Shown piece after piece: positions 27,381-35,468 of a stretch of 64,000 bases of DNA. Where the stretch lies: the NCBI GenBank assembly GCA_947449315.1, contig CANFRC010000003.1, positions 166,915-230,914 of the forward strand, given 5' to 3'. This DNA is from Bacteroidota bacterium (lineage in GTDB: Bacteria; Bacteroidota; Bacteroidia; 2-12-FULL-35-15). A program made the position numbers and the translations under genes. Positions within the stretch are counted from its first letter, which is position 1; each line of letters begins with the position of its first letter. The notes beneath the pieces are model-generated. The model was given only the letters and a program-made list of their open reading frames with translations. It was not told the origin of the DNA and ran no database searches.

Positions 27381-28613
27381 CTATTTCGTTTTTGCGTCCT
27401 CTATCAAAATGTCTTTCGCCATTTTCATCGGGACACTGATGTATTTTTTTTCCATGTAGGCTAAAATTTTATCCAACACTTCTTTAGATTCAGCATCTAG
27501 GTTTTTCAATTCTTTTGCAAATACTTCGTTGGCTGTTTCCCGGATCTCTTTCACTTTCTTTGGTACTTCACTCATTGCCAACTCCACTTTACGTGTTTTT
27601 ATGATCTGTTTAAATTCTTCGATATTTTGCTCGATGATGGTATTACAAGCGTCCATTTCCTGTTGACGTGCTTGCAAATTTTCTTTTGCAACCTCTTGCA
27701 GATTATTTACCGCAATTAAATTCACATCGTAATTATTTAAAATTTCTGAATCTAGATCATTGGGGATGGCCAGATCAATTACCACTTTTTTAGATTTATC
27801 GGTACCTACTAAACTTTTATAGATCGCAGGAGTAATAACGCTTTCTGCTGCACCGGTACAGGTAACAATGATATCGAATCCTTCTTTATAATTTTCTAAT
27901 TGAGAAAGGGGAAATGCCTTTCCGTTCAGATCATTCGCTAATTTCTCTGCATTTTCCAATGTTCTATTAAAGACAGTAAAATTCGCAAACTTATGTTTTT
28001 TCAGATATTTTCCCATTGTTGTATTGGTAACACCTGAACCTATGATCAAGAAACGAGCATCTTGTTTTACATTCAAAGCACGTAGTTTACGATATGCTAA
28101 TGAAACAACAGAAACAGGATTCTTAGCGATATTGGTATGGGTATAAACATCTTTTGCGACTTCAATCGTTTTCTTTACCGCTATTCGAAGAAGGTCTCCG
28201 GTTAGACCAAGTTCATTACACTTTTCATAAGAGTTACGAACCTGAGTAATAATTTCACGTTCACCCACAACTAATGAATCGATAGAGGATGCAACATTGA
28301 ATAAATGACGTAAGGCGTCATCGTTTTCAAAAACCTGAGCATTTTCAATGGCCCACGTGATGTCTGTTGTTTTCCAAGTTGGATCAAAAGCTGAAAAGAA
28401 TTTTTTCAAGAAGGGAGTATCTATTTTGGAACTGGAAGATAAAAGGAATTCAACACGGTTACAGGTAGATAAATATAATAACTCATCAATATTTAAAGAC
28501 TGTTTAAGGCCTTCTAACCTTGATTTTACATCATTTTCGTCAATATGCAACTTACCGATATCATTCATATCAGTTGTTTTATGAGTAAATGCTATAATGT
28601 TGAACTTGTTCAC
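27381..28613 (-). CDS. hemA: glutamyl-tRNA reductase
   Basis: HemA reduces Glu-tRNA(Glu) to glutamate-1-semialdehyde with NADPH, the committed step of C5-pathway heme synthesis. The catalytic cysteine is C51 in LSTCNRVEF. The NADPH-binding motif is IIGSGVTNTTMGKY (about 188-201), and the C-terminal dimerisation helices are present. Length 410 is standard. It heads the minus-strand heme unit; expression of the downstream genes is likely modulated by the terminator right after it. hemL is not in the window. Confidence 0.96.
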   Translation of the reverse strand: MNKFNIIAFTHKTTDMNDIGKLHIDENDVKSRLEGLKQSLNIDELLYLSTCNRVEFLLSSSSKIDTPFLKKFFSAFDPTWKTTDITWAIENAQVFENDDALRHLFNVASSIDSLVVGEREIITQVRNSYEKCNELGLTGDLLRIAVKKTIEVAKDVYTHTNIAKNPVSVVSLAYRKLRALNVKQDARFLIIGSGVTNTTMGKYLKKHKFANFTVFNRTLENAEKLANDLNGKAFPLSQLENYKEGFDIIVTCTGAAESVITPAIYKSLVGTDKSKKVVIDLAIPNDLDSEILNNYDVNLIAVNNLQEVAKENLQARQQEMDACNTIIEQNIEEFKQIIKTRKVELAMSEVPKKVKEIRETANEVFAKELKNLDAESKEVLDKILAYMEKKYISVPMKMAKDILIEDAKTK

Positions 28614-28989
28614 AGGTGCTTTTTTCTTTTACACTACAAATTTGCGAAGCCATACCCCCTTAATTGTCACAAAATTGTCATAACTCTTATTTAGAATCTA
28701 TCCAAATAGAGAGGGGCGTGTCAAATTACTGAGAAAGAACAACTTATCCAGATTTATCAAAAAGTGATATTCGTCATACAGCAGTAGAATTAGACCATTC
28801 AGCGCTTTTAAGAAAAGAAAGGGGTAAAACAATGAAATTGGTTTCCTACATCTTAAAATGAGACGGGTATGCTAATTTTAGGAATCTTGAATAGCGCTAA
28901 ACAGTAAGGCAATATCTCCCAAAACCACAGATTCAATTAGTTTTCAACAATTTATTTGTGAATTATTTTGTGGGAAATAAAAATGTGCT
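28614..28989. other. intergenic region between hemA and rplM, no gene seen
   Basis: About 375 nt between divergent genes. I find no reading frame with recognisable family features, no tRNA fold and no strong hairpin. A short frame starting at about 28833 (MKLVSYILK, then stop) faintly recalls the start of fumarylacetoacetate-hydrolase-family proteins but is too short to support. The rplM promoter occupies the right end. Confidence 0.5.
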
Positions 28990-28997
28990 TATCTTCG
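28967..28997 (+). promoter_or_regulatory. rplM operon promoter (-33 TTTG, -7 TATCTTCG)
   Basis: TTTG at 28967-28970 and TATCTTCG at 28990-28997 are 19 nt apart, the expected Bacteroidota spacing. They drive rplM-rpsI and probably rpsB. Confidence 0.75.
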
Positions 28998-28998
28998 C

Positions 28999-29023
28999 GT
29001 CCCGTTTTAAGAAAAAACAGGAC
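28999..29023 (+). promoter_or_regulatory. leader hairpin of the rplM-rpsI transcript
   Basis: Arms GTCC-C-GTTTT (28999-29008) and AAAAC-A-GGAC (29014-29023) pair over nine base pairs with one C-A mismatch around the loop AAGAA. It sits at the very 5' end of the predicted transcript, 33 nt before the GTG start. Ribosomal protein operons are commonly autoregulated through such leaders; a role here is inference. Confidence 0.4.
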
Positions 29024-29055
29024 AATTTTAAGTACATAATTTAATACCAAATACA

Positions 29056-29511
29056 GTGGAAGCAATTAGTTACAAAACGGTTTCAGCAAGTAAAGAAACT
29101 GTTACAAAAGGATGGATTTTAATAGATGCAGAAAACGAAACATTGGGTCGTTTAGCTTCTAAAGTAGCCTACGTTCTAAGAGGAAAAGACAAAGTTAACT
29201 TTACTCCTCACGTAGACACGGGTGATAATGTTATTATCATCAATGCTGAAAAAGTTAAGTTAACTGGTAACAAAGTAGCGGAAAAAGAATACGTTCGCCA
29301 TACAGGTTATCCAGGTGGACAGCGTTTTGCAACACCAAAATTACTTTTAACAAAAAGACCAACTGAAATCATCAGAATGGCTGTTAGCGGTATGTTACCA
29401 AAAAACAAATTGGGTGATGCTTTGAGACGTAATGTTTATATCTATGCAGGTACTGAACATCCTCATGCAGCTCAACAACCAAAAGAAATCAAATTAAACA
29501 CAATTAAATAA
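29056..29511 (+). CDS. rplM: 50S ribosomal protein L13
   Basis: L13 is an early-assembling large-subunit protein. The sequence has the family core GWILIDAENETLGRLAS, GDNVIIINAEKV and RHTGYPGG, and ends with EHPHAAQQP. Length is 151 residues. The start is GTG at 29056: read as (M)EAISYKTVSA it aligns with Bacteroidota L13 N-termini, and no ATG is available nearby. rpsI follows 5 nt after the stop, the conserved L13-S9 pair. Confidence 0.97.
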   Translation: MEAISYKTVSASKETVTKGWILIDAENETLGRLASKVAYVLRGKDKVNFTPHVDTGDNVIIINAEKVKLTGNKVAEKEYVRHTGYPGGQRFATPKLLLTKRPTEIIRMAVSGMLPKNKLGDALRRNVYIYAGTEHPHAAQQPKEIKLNTIK

Positions 29512-29516
29512 TAGAA

Positions 29517-29903
29517 ATGGAAGTAGTAAATACTCTTGGTAGAAGAAAAACCGCTGTAGCACGTGCATATGTGCAAAAAGGAAGTGGCGAAATTGTAATC
29601 AACAACAAAGATTACAAAGCGTACTTCACAACATCCGTTTTACAATACAAAGTTACGCAAGCATTCGGTGTTACTAAAACACAGGATCAGTTTGATGTAA
29701 AAGTAAATGTAAAAGGGGGCGGGGTAACAGGACAAGCAGAAGCTGTTAGATTGGCAATTGCTCGTGCTTTAGTAGAAACGGATGCAGCTCTTAAGCCTTT
29801 GCTGAAAGCAGAAGGTTTGATGACGCGTAATCCTAAAATGGTTGAACGTAAGAAACCGGGTCAGAAGAAAGCTCGTAAACGTTTCCAATTTAGTAAACGT
29901 TAA
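29517..29903 (+). CDS. rpsI: 30S ribosomal protein S9
   Basis: S9 lies in the head of the small subunit, and its C-terminal tail contacts the anticodon of P-site tRNA. The opening NTLGRRKTAVARAYVQKGSG and the highly basic C-terminus ending QFSKR (the conserved terminal SKR) are complete. Length is 128 residues. It is translationally close to rplM. Confidence 0.97.
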   Translation: MEVVNTLGRRKTAVARAYVQKGSGEIVINNKDYKAYFTTSVLQYKVTQAFGVTKTQDQFDVKVNVKGGGVTGQAEAVRLAIARALVETDAALKPLLKAEGLMTRNPKMVERKKPGQKKARKRFQFSKR

Positions 29904-29907
29904 CATT

Positions 29908-29940
29908 TATCAAGTCATCCTGAACGCAAGTCGAAGGATA
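29908..29940. repeat. possible copy of a dispersed intergenic repeat in the rpsI-rpsB gap
   Basis: The segment GTCATCCTGAACGCAAGTCG followed by AAGGAT resembles a repeat (GTCATCCTGA...GTCGAAGGAT) that I recall from many Bacteroidota intergenic regions. Only one copy of this type is in the window, so repetition cannot be shown here. Confidence 0.35.
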
Positions 29941-29972
29941 AAAAAAGTATTAATTATAAAAATAAAGACTCA

Positions 29973-30824
29973 ATGTCATCAAGAACAAATTTTACTGAAT
30001 TATTAGAGGCTGGATCACACTTCGGTCACTTAAAAAGAAAATGGAATCCAGCAATGGCTCCATATATCTTCACTGAAAAAAACGGTATTCATATTATCGA
30101 CTTAAATAAAACTGTTGCGAAAATTGACGAAGCAGCTGATGCTTTGAAACAAATTGCAAAATCAGGTAAAAAAGTTTTATTTGTTGCTACAAAAAAACAA
30201 GCAAAAGATATTGTTGCTGATAAAGTAAAAGCTATCGGAATGCCTTACGTTACTGAACGTTGGCCAGGTGGTATGCTTACCAACTTTGCTACTATCCGTA
30301 AAGCTGTTAAGAAAATGGCTACTATTGATAAAATGAGCACTGATGGTACTTTTGACAATATTTCTAAAAAAGAAAAATTGCAAATTTCTCGTGAAAGAGC
30401 TAAGTTAGAAACGAACTTAGGATCTATAGTAGATCTTAGCCGCTTACCAGCTGCTTTATTTATTGTAGATATTTCTAAAGAACATATCGCTGTTGCTGAA
30501 GCAAAAAGATTAAACATTCCAACTTTTGCAATCGTTGATACAAACTCTGATCCTAACGCTGTTGATTTTGCAATTCCTGCAAATGACGATGCTTCCACTT
30601 CTATCGCTTTAATTACTGGTATTATTACCAAAGCTATTGAAGAAGGCTTAGCAGAACGTAAAGTAGATAAAGAATCTGCTGCTGCTGAAGAAAAAGAAGG
30701 CGGAAAAACATCGCGCGATGAAGCAGAAAAATTAGTAGTTGGTACAAAATTCAAATCTTCGGATGATGGAGCTGCAAAAGCTACAGCTGGTCCAGGAAAA
30801 AAGCCAAGAAGAAAAGTTAACTAA
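29973..30824 (+). CDS. rpsB: 30S ribosomal protein S2
   Basis: S2 binds the small subunit late, between head and body. The family signatures LLEAGSHFGHLKRKWNP and FVATKKQAKDIV, with ERWPGGMLTNFATI, are present. At 283 residues it is about 40 longer than the E. coli protein. The extra length is a charged, disordered-looking C-terminal tail (Ala/Glu/Lys-rich, ending KKPRRKVN), as in other Bacteroidota. It is separated from tsf by a strong hairpin. Confidence 0.97.
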   Translation: MSSRTNFTELLEAGSHFGHLKRKWNPAMAPYIFTEKNGIHIIDLNKTVAKIDEAADALKQIAKSGKKVLFVATKKQAKDIVADKVKAIGMPYVTERWPGGMLTNFATIRKAVKKMATIDKMSTDGTFDNISKKEKLQISRERAKLETNLGSIVDLSRLPAALFIVDISKEHIAVAEAKRLNIPTFAIVDTNSDPNAVDFAIPANDDASTSIALITGIITKAIEEGLAERKVDKESAAAEEKEGGKTSRDEAEKLVVGTKFKSSDDGAAKATAGPGKKPRRKVN

Positions 30825-30840
30825 ATAACAATACAAAAAA

Positions 30841-30872
30841 ACGTCCCCGCAGAAATACGGGGACATTTTTTA
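30841..30872 (+). terminator. terminator/attenuator between rpsB and tsf
   Basis: Stem GTCCCCG / CGGGGAC (30843-30849, 30858-30864) with loop CAGAAATA is followed by ATTTTTTAA. It ends 14-23 nt before the tsf start codon, so tsf expression depends on read-through or on a start site I cannot see. Confidence 0.8.
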
Positions 30873-30894
30873 ATACTCTAAATACATGACAACA

Positions 30895-31722
30895 ATGACT
30901 ATCACAGCAGCAGATATTAATAAATTAAGACAGATGACCGGTGCCGGTATGATGGATTGCAAAAAAGCATTAACAGAGGCAGAAGGAGATTTCGAAAAAG
31001 CAATTGATGAGTTGCGTAAAAAAGGACAAAAAGTAGCTGCTAACCGTGGAGACCGTGAATCAAAAGAAGGTGTTGTTCTTGCTAAAGTAACTTCAGATAA
31101 CAAACGTGGTGTTGTTTTGGCCATCAACTGCGAAACAGATTTCGTTGCGATCAATGCTGAATTCATTAAAATGACAAATGCGGTTATTGATATTGCTATT
31201 GCAAAAAATCCAACATCAGCTGACGAATTAAAAGCATTACCATTTGATGCAAAAATCACTATCGGTGAAAAATTAATCGAACAAACAGGTGTTATCGGAG
31301 AAAAAATTGAATTAACAAAATACGAAGTGGTGGAAGCTCCTTTTGTATATGCCTATATTCACCCGGGCAACAAATTAGCAAACATTGTTGGATTTAGTTC
31401 TGCAACAGTTAACGCTGATGTTGCTAAAGATGTTTCCATGCAAGTTGCTGCAATGGCTCCAGTAGCTGTTGATAAAGGCGATGTTGATGCTGAAACAATC
31501 AAACGCGAAATTGAGGTAGGAAAAGAACAAGCACGTGAAGAAGGTAAACCAGAAGACATGCTAGAAAAAATTGCAATGGGTAAATTGAATAAATTCTACA
31601 AAGAATCTACTTTATTGAACCAGGAGTTTATAAAAGACAACAAAAAAACTATTGCTCAATATTTAAATGATTCAGAAAAAGGCCTTACAGTTACAGGCTT
31701 TAAACGAATCGCTTTAAGCTAA
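30895..31722 (+). CDS. tsf: elongation factor Ts
   Basis: EF-Ts exchanges GDP for GTP on EF-Tu. N-terminal UBA-like domain: DINKLRQMTGAGMMDCKKAL; the core motif INCETDFVA follows. It is 275 residues from the ATG at 30895, which aligns with Bacteroidota relatives starting M-x-x-T-x-A-D-I; the ATG at 30886 would add three residues (MTT). It is followed by a strong terminator whose T-run overlaps the pyrH promoter. Confidence 0.95.
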   Translation: MTITAADINKLRQMTGAGMMDCKKALTEAEGDFEKAIDELRKKGQKVAANRGDRESKEGVVLAKVTSDNKRGVVLAINCETDFVAINAEFIKMTNAVIDIAIAKNPTSADELKALPFDAKITIGEKLIEQTGVIGEKIELTKYEVVEAPFVYAYIHPGNKLANIVGFSSATVNADVAKDVSMQVAAMAPVAVDKGDVDAETIKREIEVGKEQAREEGKPEDMLEKIAMGKLNKFYKESTLLNQEFIKDNKKTIAQYLNDSEKGLTVTGFKRIALS

Positions 31723-31740
31723 TTAAATTTATTTATTTTA

Positions 31741-31769
31741 AGTCCCGATTCATTCGGGACTTTTTTTTG
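31741..31769 (+). terminator. terminator after tsf
   Basis: Stem AGTCCCGA / TCGGGACT (31741-31748, 31754-31761), loop TTCAT, then eight Ts. Confidence 0.93.
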
Positions 31770-31795
31770 CACACATAGCACGTTTATTATTTTTG
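31767..31795 (+). promoter_or_regulatory. pyrH promoter overlapping the tsf terminator
   Basis: TTG at 31767-31769 at the end of the terminator T-run and TATTTTTG at 31788-31795 form a -33/-7 pair with 18 nt spacing, 21 nt upstream of the pyrH ATG. Confidence 0.65.
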
Positions 31796-31816
31796 AAAAC
31801 CTAAATTAAATTTTAC

Positions 31817-32524
31817 ATGAAATATACTCGCATCCTACTAAAATTAAGCGGTGAATCATTAATGGGTAACAAACAATTTGGTATCGATAATGAACGACTT
31901 GCATTGTACGCTTTACAGATAAAAGAAATTTCGGAAATGGGTGTTGAAGTTGCAGTAGTCATCGGTGGGGGGAACATCTTCAGAGGAATACAAGCCGAAG
32001 AAGGAGGAATGGACAGAGTTCATGGTGATTATATGGGAATGCTTGCTACCGTTATCAATTCAATGGCTTTACAATCCGCTTTAGAAAAAGCGGGAGTAGA
32101 AACCCGTTTACAATCTGCCATTAAAATGGAACAGATCTGCGAGCCTTTTATTCGTAGAAAAGCTGTTCGTCACTTAGAAAAAAACCGTGTCGTTATTTTT
32201 GGTGCAGGAACTGGAAATCCATATTTCACAACAGATACAGCTGCAACTTTACGTGCGATAGAAATTGAAGCTGATGTTGTATTAAAAGGAACACGAGTTG
32301 ATGGAATCTATTCTGCAGATCCTGAAAAAGATAAATCAGCTACAAAATATGCAACAATTTCTTTTGAAGAAGTTTATGCAAAAGGGTTGGAAGTTATGGA
32401 CATGACAGCTTTTACACTTTGCAAAGAGAATAAATTACCGATCATTGTATTTGATATGAACAAGGAAGGTAATCTTAAAAAAATAATGCTTGGAGAACAA
32501 GTAGGAACGCTGGTTGAATTTTAA
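31817..32524 (+). CDS. pyrH: UMP kinase
   Basis: Hexameric bacterial UMP kinase of the amino-acid kinase fold, phosphorylating UMP to UDP in pyrimidine nucleotide synthesis. Motifs: [13 protein letters not shown] at the N-terminus, [10 protein letters not shown], and the nucleotide region [13 protein letters not shown]. Length 235 is normal. It is in the conserved order rpsB-tsf-pyrH-frr, here with its own promoter. Confidence 0.97.
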   Translation: MKYTRILLKLSGESLMGNKQFGIDNERLALYALQIKEISEMGVEVAVVIGGGNIFRGIQAEEGGMDRVHGDYMGMLATVINSMALQSALEKAGVETRLQSAIKMEQICEPFIRRKAVRHLEKNRVVIFGAGTGNPYFTTDTAATLRAIEIEADVVLKGTRVDGIYSADPEKDKSATKYATISFEEVYAKGLEVMDMTAFTLCKENKLPIIVFDMNKEGNLKKIMLGEQVGTLVEF

Positions 32525-32572
32525 TCCGACTTTTAAATCCTGAAAGACTTAGAGAAAAATAAAAAAATTAAA

Positions 32573-32580
32573 TATATTTG
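32573..32580 (+). promoter_or_regulatory. frr promoter -7 box
   Basis: TATATTTG (TAnnTTTG) lies 54 nt before the frr ATG in the pyrH-frr gap. No -33 TTTG is seen. Confidence 0.5.
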
Positions 32581-32634
32581 TGAAAGGAAAAAGTACTTTA
32601 CAGCCGCTTAATACCTGACACCAAAAAATACAAA

Positions 32635-33198
32635 ATGAACGAAGACATACAATTTATATTAGACAATGCAAAAGAGCAAATGGAAAAAGCTCTTAATCAT
32701 CTGGAATCAGAATTGGTGAAAGTTCGCGCAGGAAAAGCGAGTCCTACTATGTTAGAAAGCATATCTGTTGATTATTATGGAACACGCACTCCACTGAATC
32801 AGGTGGCAAATGTTAATACCGCAGATGCCCGTACTTTAGTTGTTCAACCATGGGAAAAATCAATGCTTACTCCAATTGAAAAAGCGATCATGGCTGCTAA
32901 CTTAGGATTGAATCCACAAAACGATGGCGTATTGATTCGCATTTTAGTACCTGCACTTACAGAAGAGCGAAGAAGAGATCTTGTGAAAAAAGCAAAAGTA
33001 GAAGCGGAAAATGCAAAAGTTAGTTTGCGCACCTTAAGAAAAGAAGCGAATGAAGAATTAAAAAAACTTCAAAAAGATGGCACTCCGGAAGACGAAGTAA
33101 AAACAGCTGAAACATTAGTACAAAACTTGATTGATGGCTACGTTGTGAAATGTGATAAACACTTAGAAGTAAAAGAAAAAGAAATTATGACAGTGTAA
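32635..33198 (+). CDS. frr: ribosome recycling factor
   Basis: RRF splits post-termination ribosomes together with EF-G. It is 187 residues with the conserved KVRAGKASPTMLE, YYGTRTPLNQVANV and RDLVKKAKVEAENAKVSLR of the three-helix bundle. It ends the translation-factor block and is followed by a bidirectional terminator shared with the radical SAM gene. Confidence 0.97.
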   Translation: MNEDIQFILDNAKEQMEKALNHLESELVKVRAGKASPTMLESISVDYYGTRTPLNQVANVNTADARTLVVQPWEKSMLTPIEKAIMAANLGLNPQNDGVLIRILVPALTEERRRDLVKKAKVEAENAKVSLRTLRKEANEELKKLQKDGTPEDEVKTAETLVQNLIDGYVVKCDKHLEVKEKEIMTV

Positions 33199-33220
33199 CC
33201 GGTCTAATCATTTATAAATT

Positions 33221-33250
33221 AAACGCTGTAAAATTTACAGCGTTTTTTTT
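33221..33250 (+). terminator. bidirectional terminator between frr and the radical SAM gene
   Basis: Arms AAACGCTGTA (33221-33230) and TACAGCGTTT (33236-33245) with an A/T loop and a run of eight Ts. The radical SAM stop codon on the other strand lies within a few bases. Confidence 0.88.
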
Positions 33251-34271
33251 ATGCCCACACTTTTGTTCCCTCCGTACAATTTTTACAAATATCTATTTCG
33301 GAGCGAGAACGCAAAACAGAAGCTCTAAAATCATTGTATTTATTGCCTTTCCAAAGCGCTTTAAAAGAAGTGTTTTTTAGATCTCCTAATTGATGTTGAG
33401 CATCTTTATCAAAACAACAAGGAACAACTAAACCATCCCAAGTAATAACGGTGGAATGCCATAATCTCCAACAATGATTTAGCATCTCGTTTTTAATTGC
33501 ATACGTTCCATCCGATTGTTTTTGGTAACGTGCATATTTTTCGATGGTTGGTATTAAATCATTTCCATTCACATAATCGTACATTTGTGCAGTTTTAAAA
33601 CGCACCTCATCTACACCAATTTTTTTTGCAAGCACCTCAACATCCTTTATCTGATGCTCATTAGGACGAACTACCAAAAACTGAAAAATGACATGTGGTG
33701 TTTTTGACCTTAATTCTTTTTTCCATTTTATAATGTTTTCCGCCCCTTCAATCACTTTTTTCAACTCCCCTCCTATTCGGTATTGCTCATAGGTTTCCTG
33801 AGTCGTACCATCGATAGAAATAATTAATCTGCTTAGACCACTCTCTACCGTTTTTCGGGCAACGGCATCATTCAAATAATGTGCATTCGTAGAGGTAGCT
33901 GTATAAATATTTTTTGAAGAGGCATAATTCACCATCTCTAAAAATTTTGGATTGAGAAAAGGTTCCCCTTGAAAATAAAAGATCAAGTAGGAGATTTCTT
34001 TGTAAATTTCGTCAATAGTCGCTTTAAAGAAATCATTTTGAAGCATTCCAGTAGGCCTAGTAAATTCGCGTTTACCGCTGGGGCATTCCGGGCAACGAAG
34101 GTTGCATGAAGTAGTTGGCTCAAACGTTATGCTGATTGGGATACCCCACTGAACAGGCTTTTTAAACCATTTTGAAATATAAAAACTCACAACAACCTTC
34201 GTGGCATTCCAAACCCTTCTGAATGAGAGCTTGGAAGCAAAATGGAGTCCGTCTGAAATTTTTGAATTCAC
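33249..34271 (-). CDS. radical SAM/SPASM domain protein
   Basis: The [4Fe-4S]-SAM motif CNLRCPECP (about 57-65) heads a partial TIM barrel, and a C-terminal SPASM/Twitch region has cysteines in CWRLWH, VPCCFDK and ICKNC for auxiliary clusters. Such proteins modify peptides or sugars by radical chemistry; the substrate is unknown. No precursor peptide gene is seen next to it. The first 45 residues look amphipathic or membrane-associated (VVVSFYISKWF). Length is 340 residues. It appears monocistronic. Confidence 0.86.
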   Translation of the reverse strand: MNSKISDGLHFASKLSFRRVWNATKVVVSFYISKWFKKPVQWGIPISITFEPTTSCNLRCPECPSGKREFTRPTGMLQNDFFKATIDEIYKEISYLIFYFQGEPFLNPKFLEMVNYASSKNIYTATSTNAHYLNDAVARKTVESGLSRLIISIDGTTQETYEQYRIGGELKKVIEGAENIIKWKKELRSKTPHVIFQFLVVRPNEHQIKDVEVLAKKIGVDEVRFKTAQMYDYVNGNDLIPTIEKYARYQKQSDGTYAIKNEMLNHCWRLWHSTVITWDGLVVPCCFDKDAQHQLGDLKNTSFKALWKGNKYNDFRASVLRSRSEIDICKNCTEGTKVWA

Positions 34272-34451
34272 GTATTTCGTTTTTGTAAATATACGAATAG
34301 ATGCAGTACTTAAATAGAATCGCTGAACGAAATCTAGTTTGTGTTGTTATTGCTCACAAAGTGTAGCAATAGAATAGCAATAATATAATAATTTACAGAT
34401 CGCCACGGTCGTTCCTCCCTCACGAAGACGCTAGTAAAAGCTATAAAAAAT

Positions 34452-34490
34452 AAGCGCCCCACTATATGCGGGGCGCTTTAATAAATATTA
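34452..34490 (-). terminator. terminator of the first T9SS cargo gene
   Basis: GC-rich stem AAGCGCCCC / GGGGCGCTT (34452-34460, 34470-34478), loop of nine, followed on the minus strand by TATTTTTTATAG. Confidence 0.9.
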
Positions 34491-34498
34491 AAAAAATA

Positions 34499-35434
34499 TT
34501 ATTTAGTAACTTCAAACTTACCTCTATTGATCACTTCTCTTTTTGTATTTAAAACTGTATACATATAAATACCTGGAGCAAAATCAGAGGTAGATACTGC
34601 AACATTGTTTGCTGTCATCAGGTAAGAACCAACTTTACGACCTGTAATATCAAGTATTTCGACAGCATCTGCACTAACAGAACTTTGAAAATTTACAGCA
34701 GTTGTCGCAGGATTAGGAAAAACAGAAACTGTTCCAAGTACATTATTTATTTCATTGATCGAATTGTAACCAGACCAACTAAAGCTGTCAACATAAAAAG
34801 CGCTCCCTACTTGTGCGCCATTATGCTTGTAAATACTAGAGCTAGCAAACACAAGCATCGTGTCTGCCCAAACAGCACTAAAAGCAGGGTTATAACTCAT
34901 TGTAATTGTATTTAATCCATAACTGCTAGATGCAGAACCTGTCGCATACTTTCCTGCAGCGATAGTATCCGTTGTAGCACCATTAAAATGTGTTAAATAA
35001 GCTAATACGAAAGCCGAATCACCGGCAACAGGAGTGTATTTAGATGCGAATGTTAACAAAGCGGGACGACCCGAGATAGCATATCCGAATTTTAAATTAG
35101 GAGTAGTTAATTGCGCTTTTCCTATTCCAACAAAACCAACAGTATCAAAGTTTTTTCCTGGTCTGAAAGGATTGGGAATTGATGCCCCTACAACTTTTAC
35201 TGTAGTAATCTTACATGAAATTGCACCAGCATAAGGCGCAGTTGTTTCTTTTGACACAGAAATAGGAGTTGCAGTTGCAAAGTTAAGTGTATTTAGACTT
35301 GCCCAGCCAACTGGATCCTGAATAGAGGTAACTGAAACATTTGCCCATGTTTCAAAACCCATATCAGGAGTTTGAGCCATTGAAACAGCAGAAATAGACA
35401 CAATTGCAATAAGAGTAAGTATTCGTTTTTTCAT
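34499..35434 (-). CDS. T9SS-secreted protein with type A sorting domain
   Basis: Signal peptide (about 1-20, ends SMAQ), a beta-rich middle region without a recognised catalytic domain (PEP-CTERM/carbohydrate-binding-like jelly-roll impression only), and a C-terminal T9SS type A sorting domain (about 240-311). The sorting domain includes VFPNPATTAVNF, ILDITGRKVG and the final KFEVTK. The sorting domain directs export through the outer membrane by the type IX system. The function of the cargo is unknown. It is the first of three consecutive T9SS cargo genes on the minus strand. Confidence 0.85.
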   Translation of the reverse strand: MKKRILTLIAIVSISAVSMAQTPDMGFETWANVSVTSIQDPVGWASLNTLNFATATPISVSKETTAPYAGAISCKITTVKVVGASIPNPFRPGKNFDTVGFVGIGKAQLTTPNLKFGYAISGRPALLTFASKYTPVAGDSAFVLAYLTHFNGATTDTIAAGKYATGSASSSYGLNTITMSYNPAFSAVWADTMLVFASSSIYKHNGAQVGSAFYVDSFSWSGYNSINEINNVLGTVSVFPNPATTAVNFQSSVSADAVEILDITGRKVGSYLMTANNVAVSTSDFAPGIYMYTVLNTKREVINRGKFEVTK

Positions 35435-35468
35435 TTTACAGATTTTTATTAATTATTAAAAAGATATA

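Noticed and set aside
28833..28863. Possible decayed fumarylacetoacetate-hydrolase gene start (MKLVSYILK)
   Set aside because: Only nine codons resemble the family and the continuation needs a frameshift; chance similarity is likely.
30245..30754. Long antisense reading frame opposite rpsB
   Set aside because: It is a shadow of rpsB with no family features.
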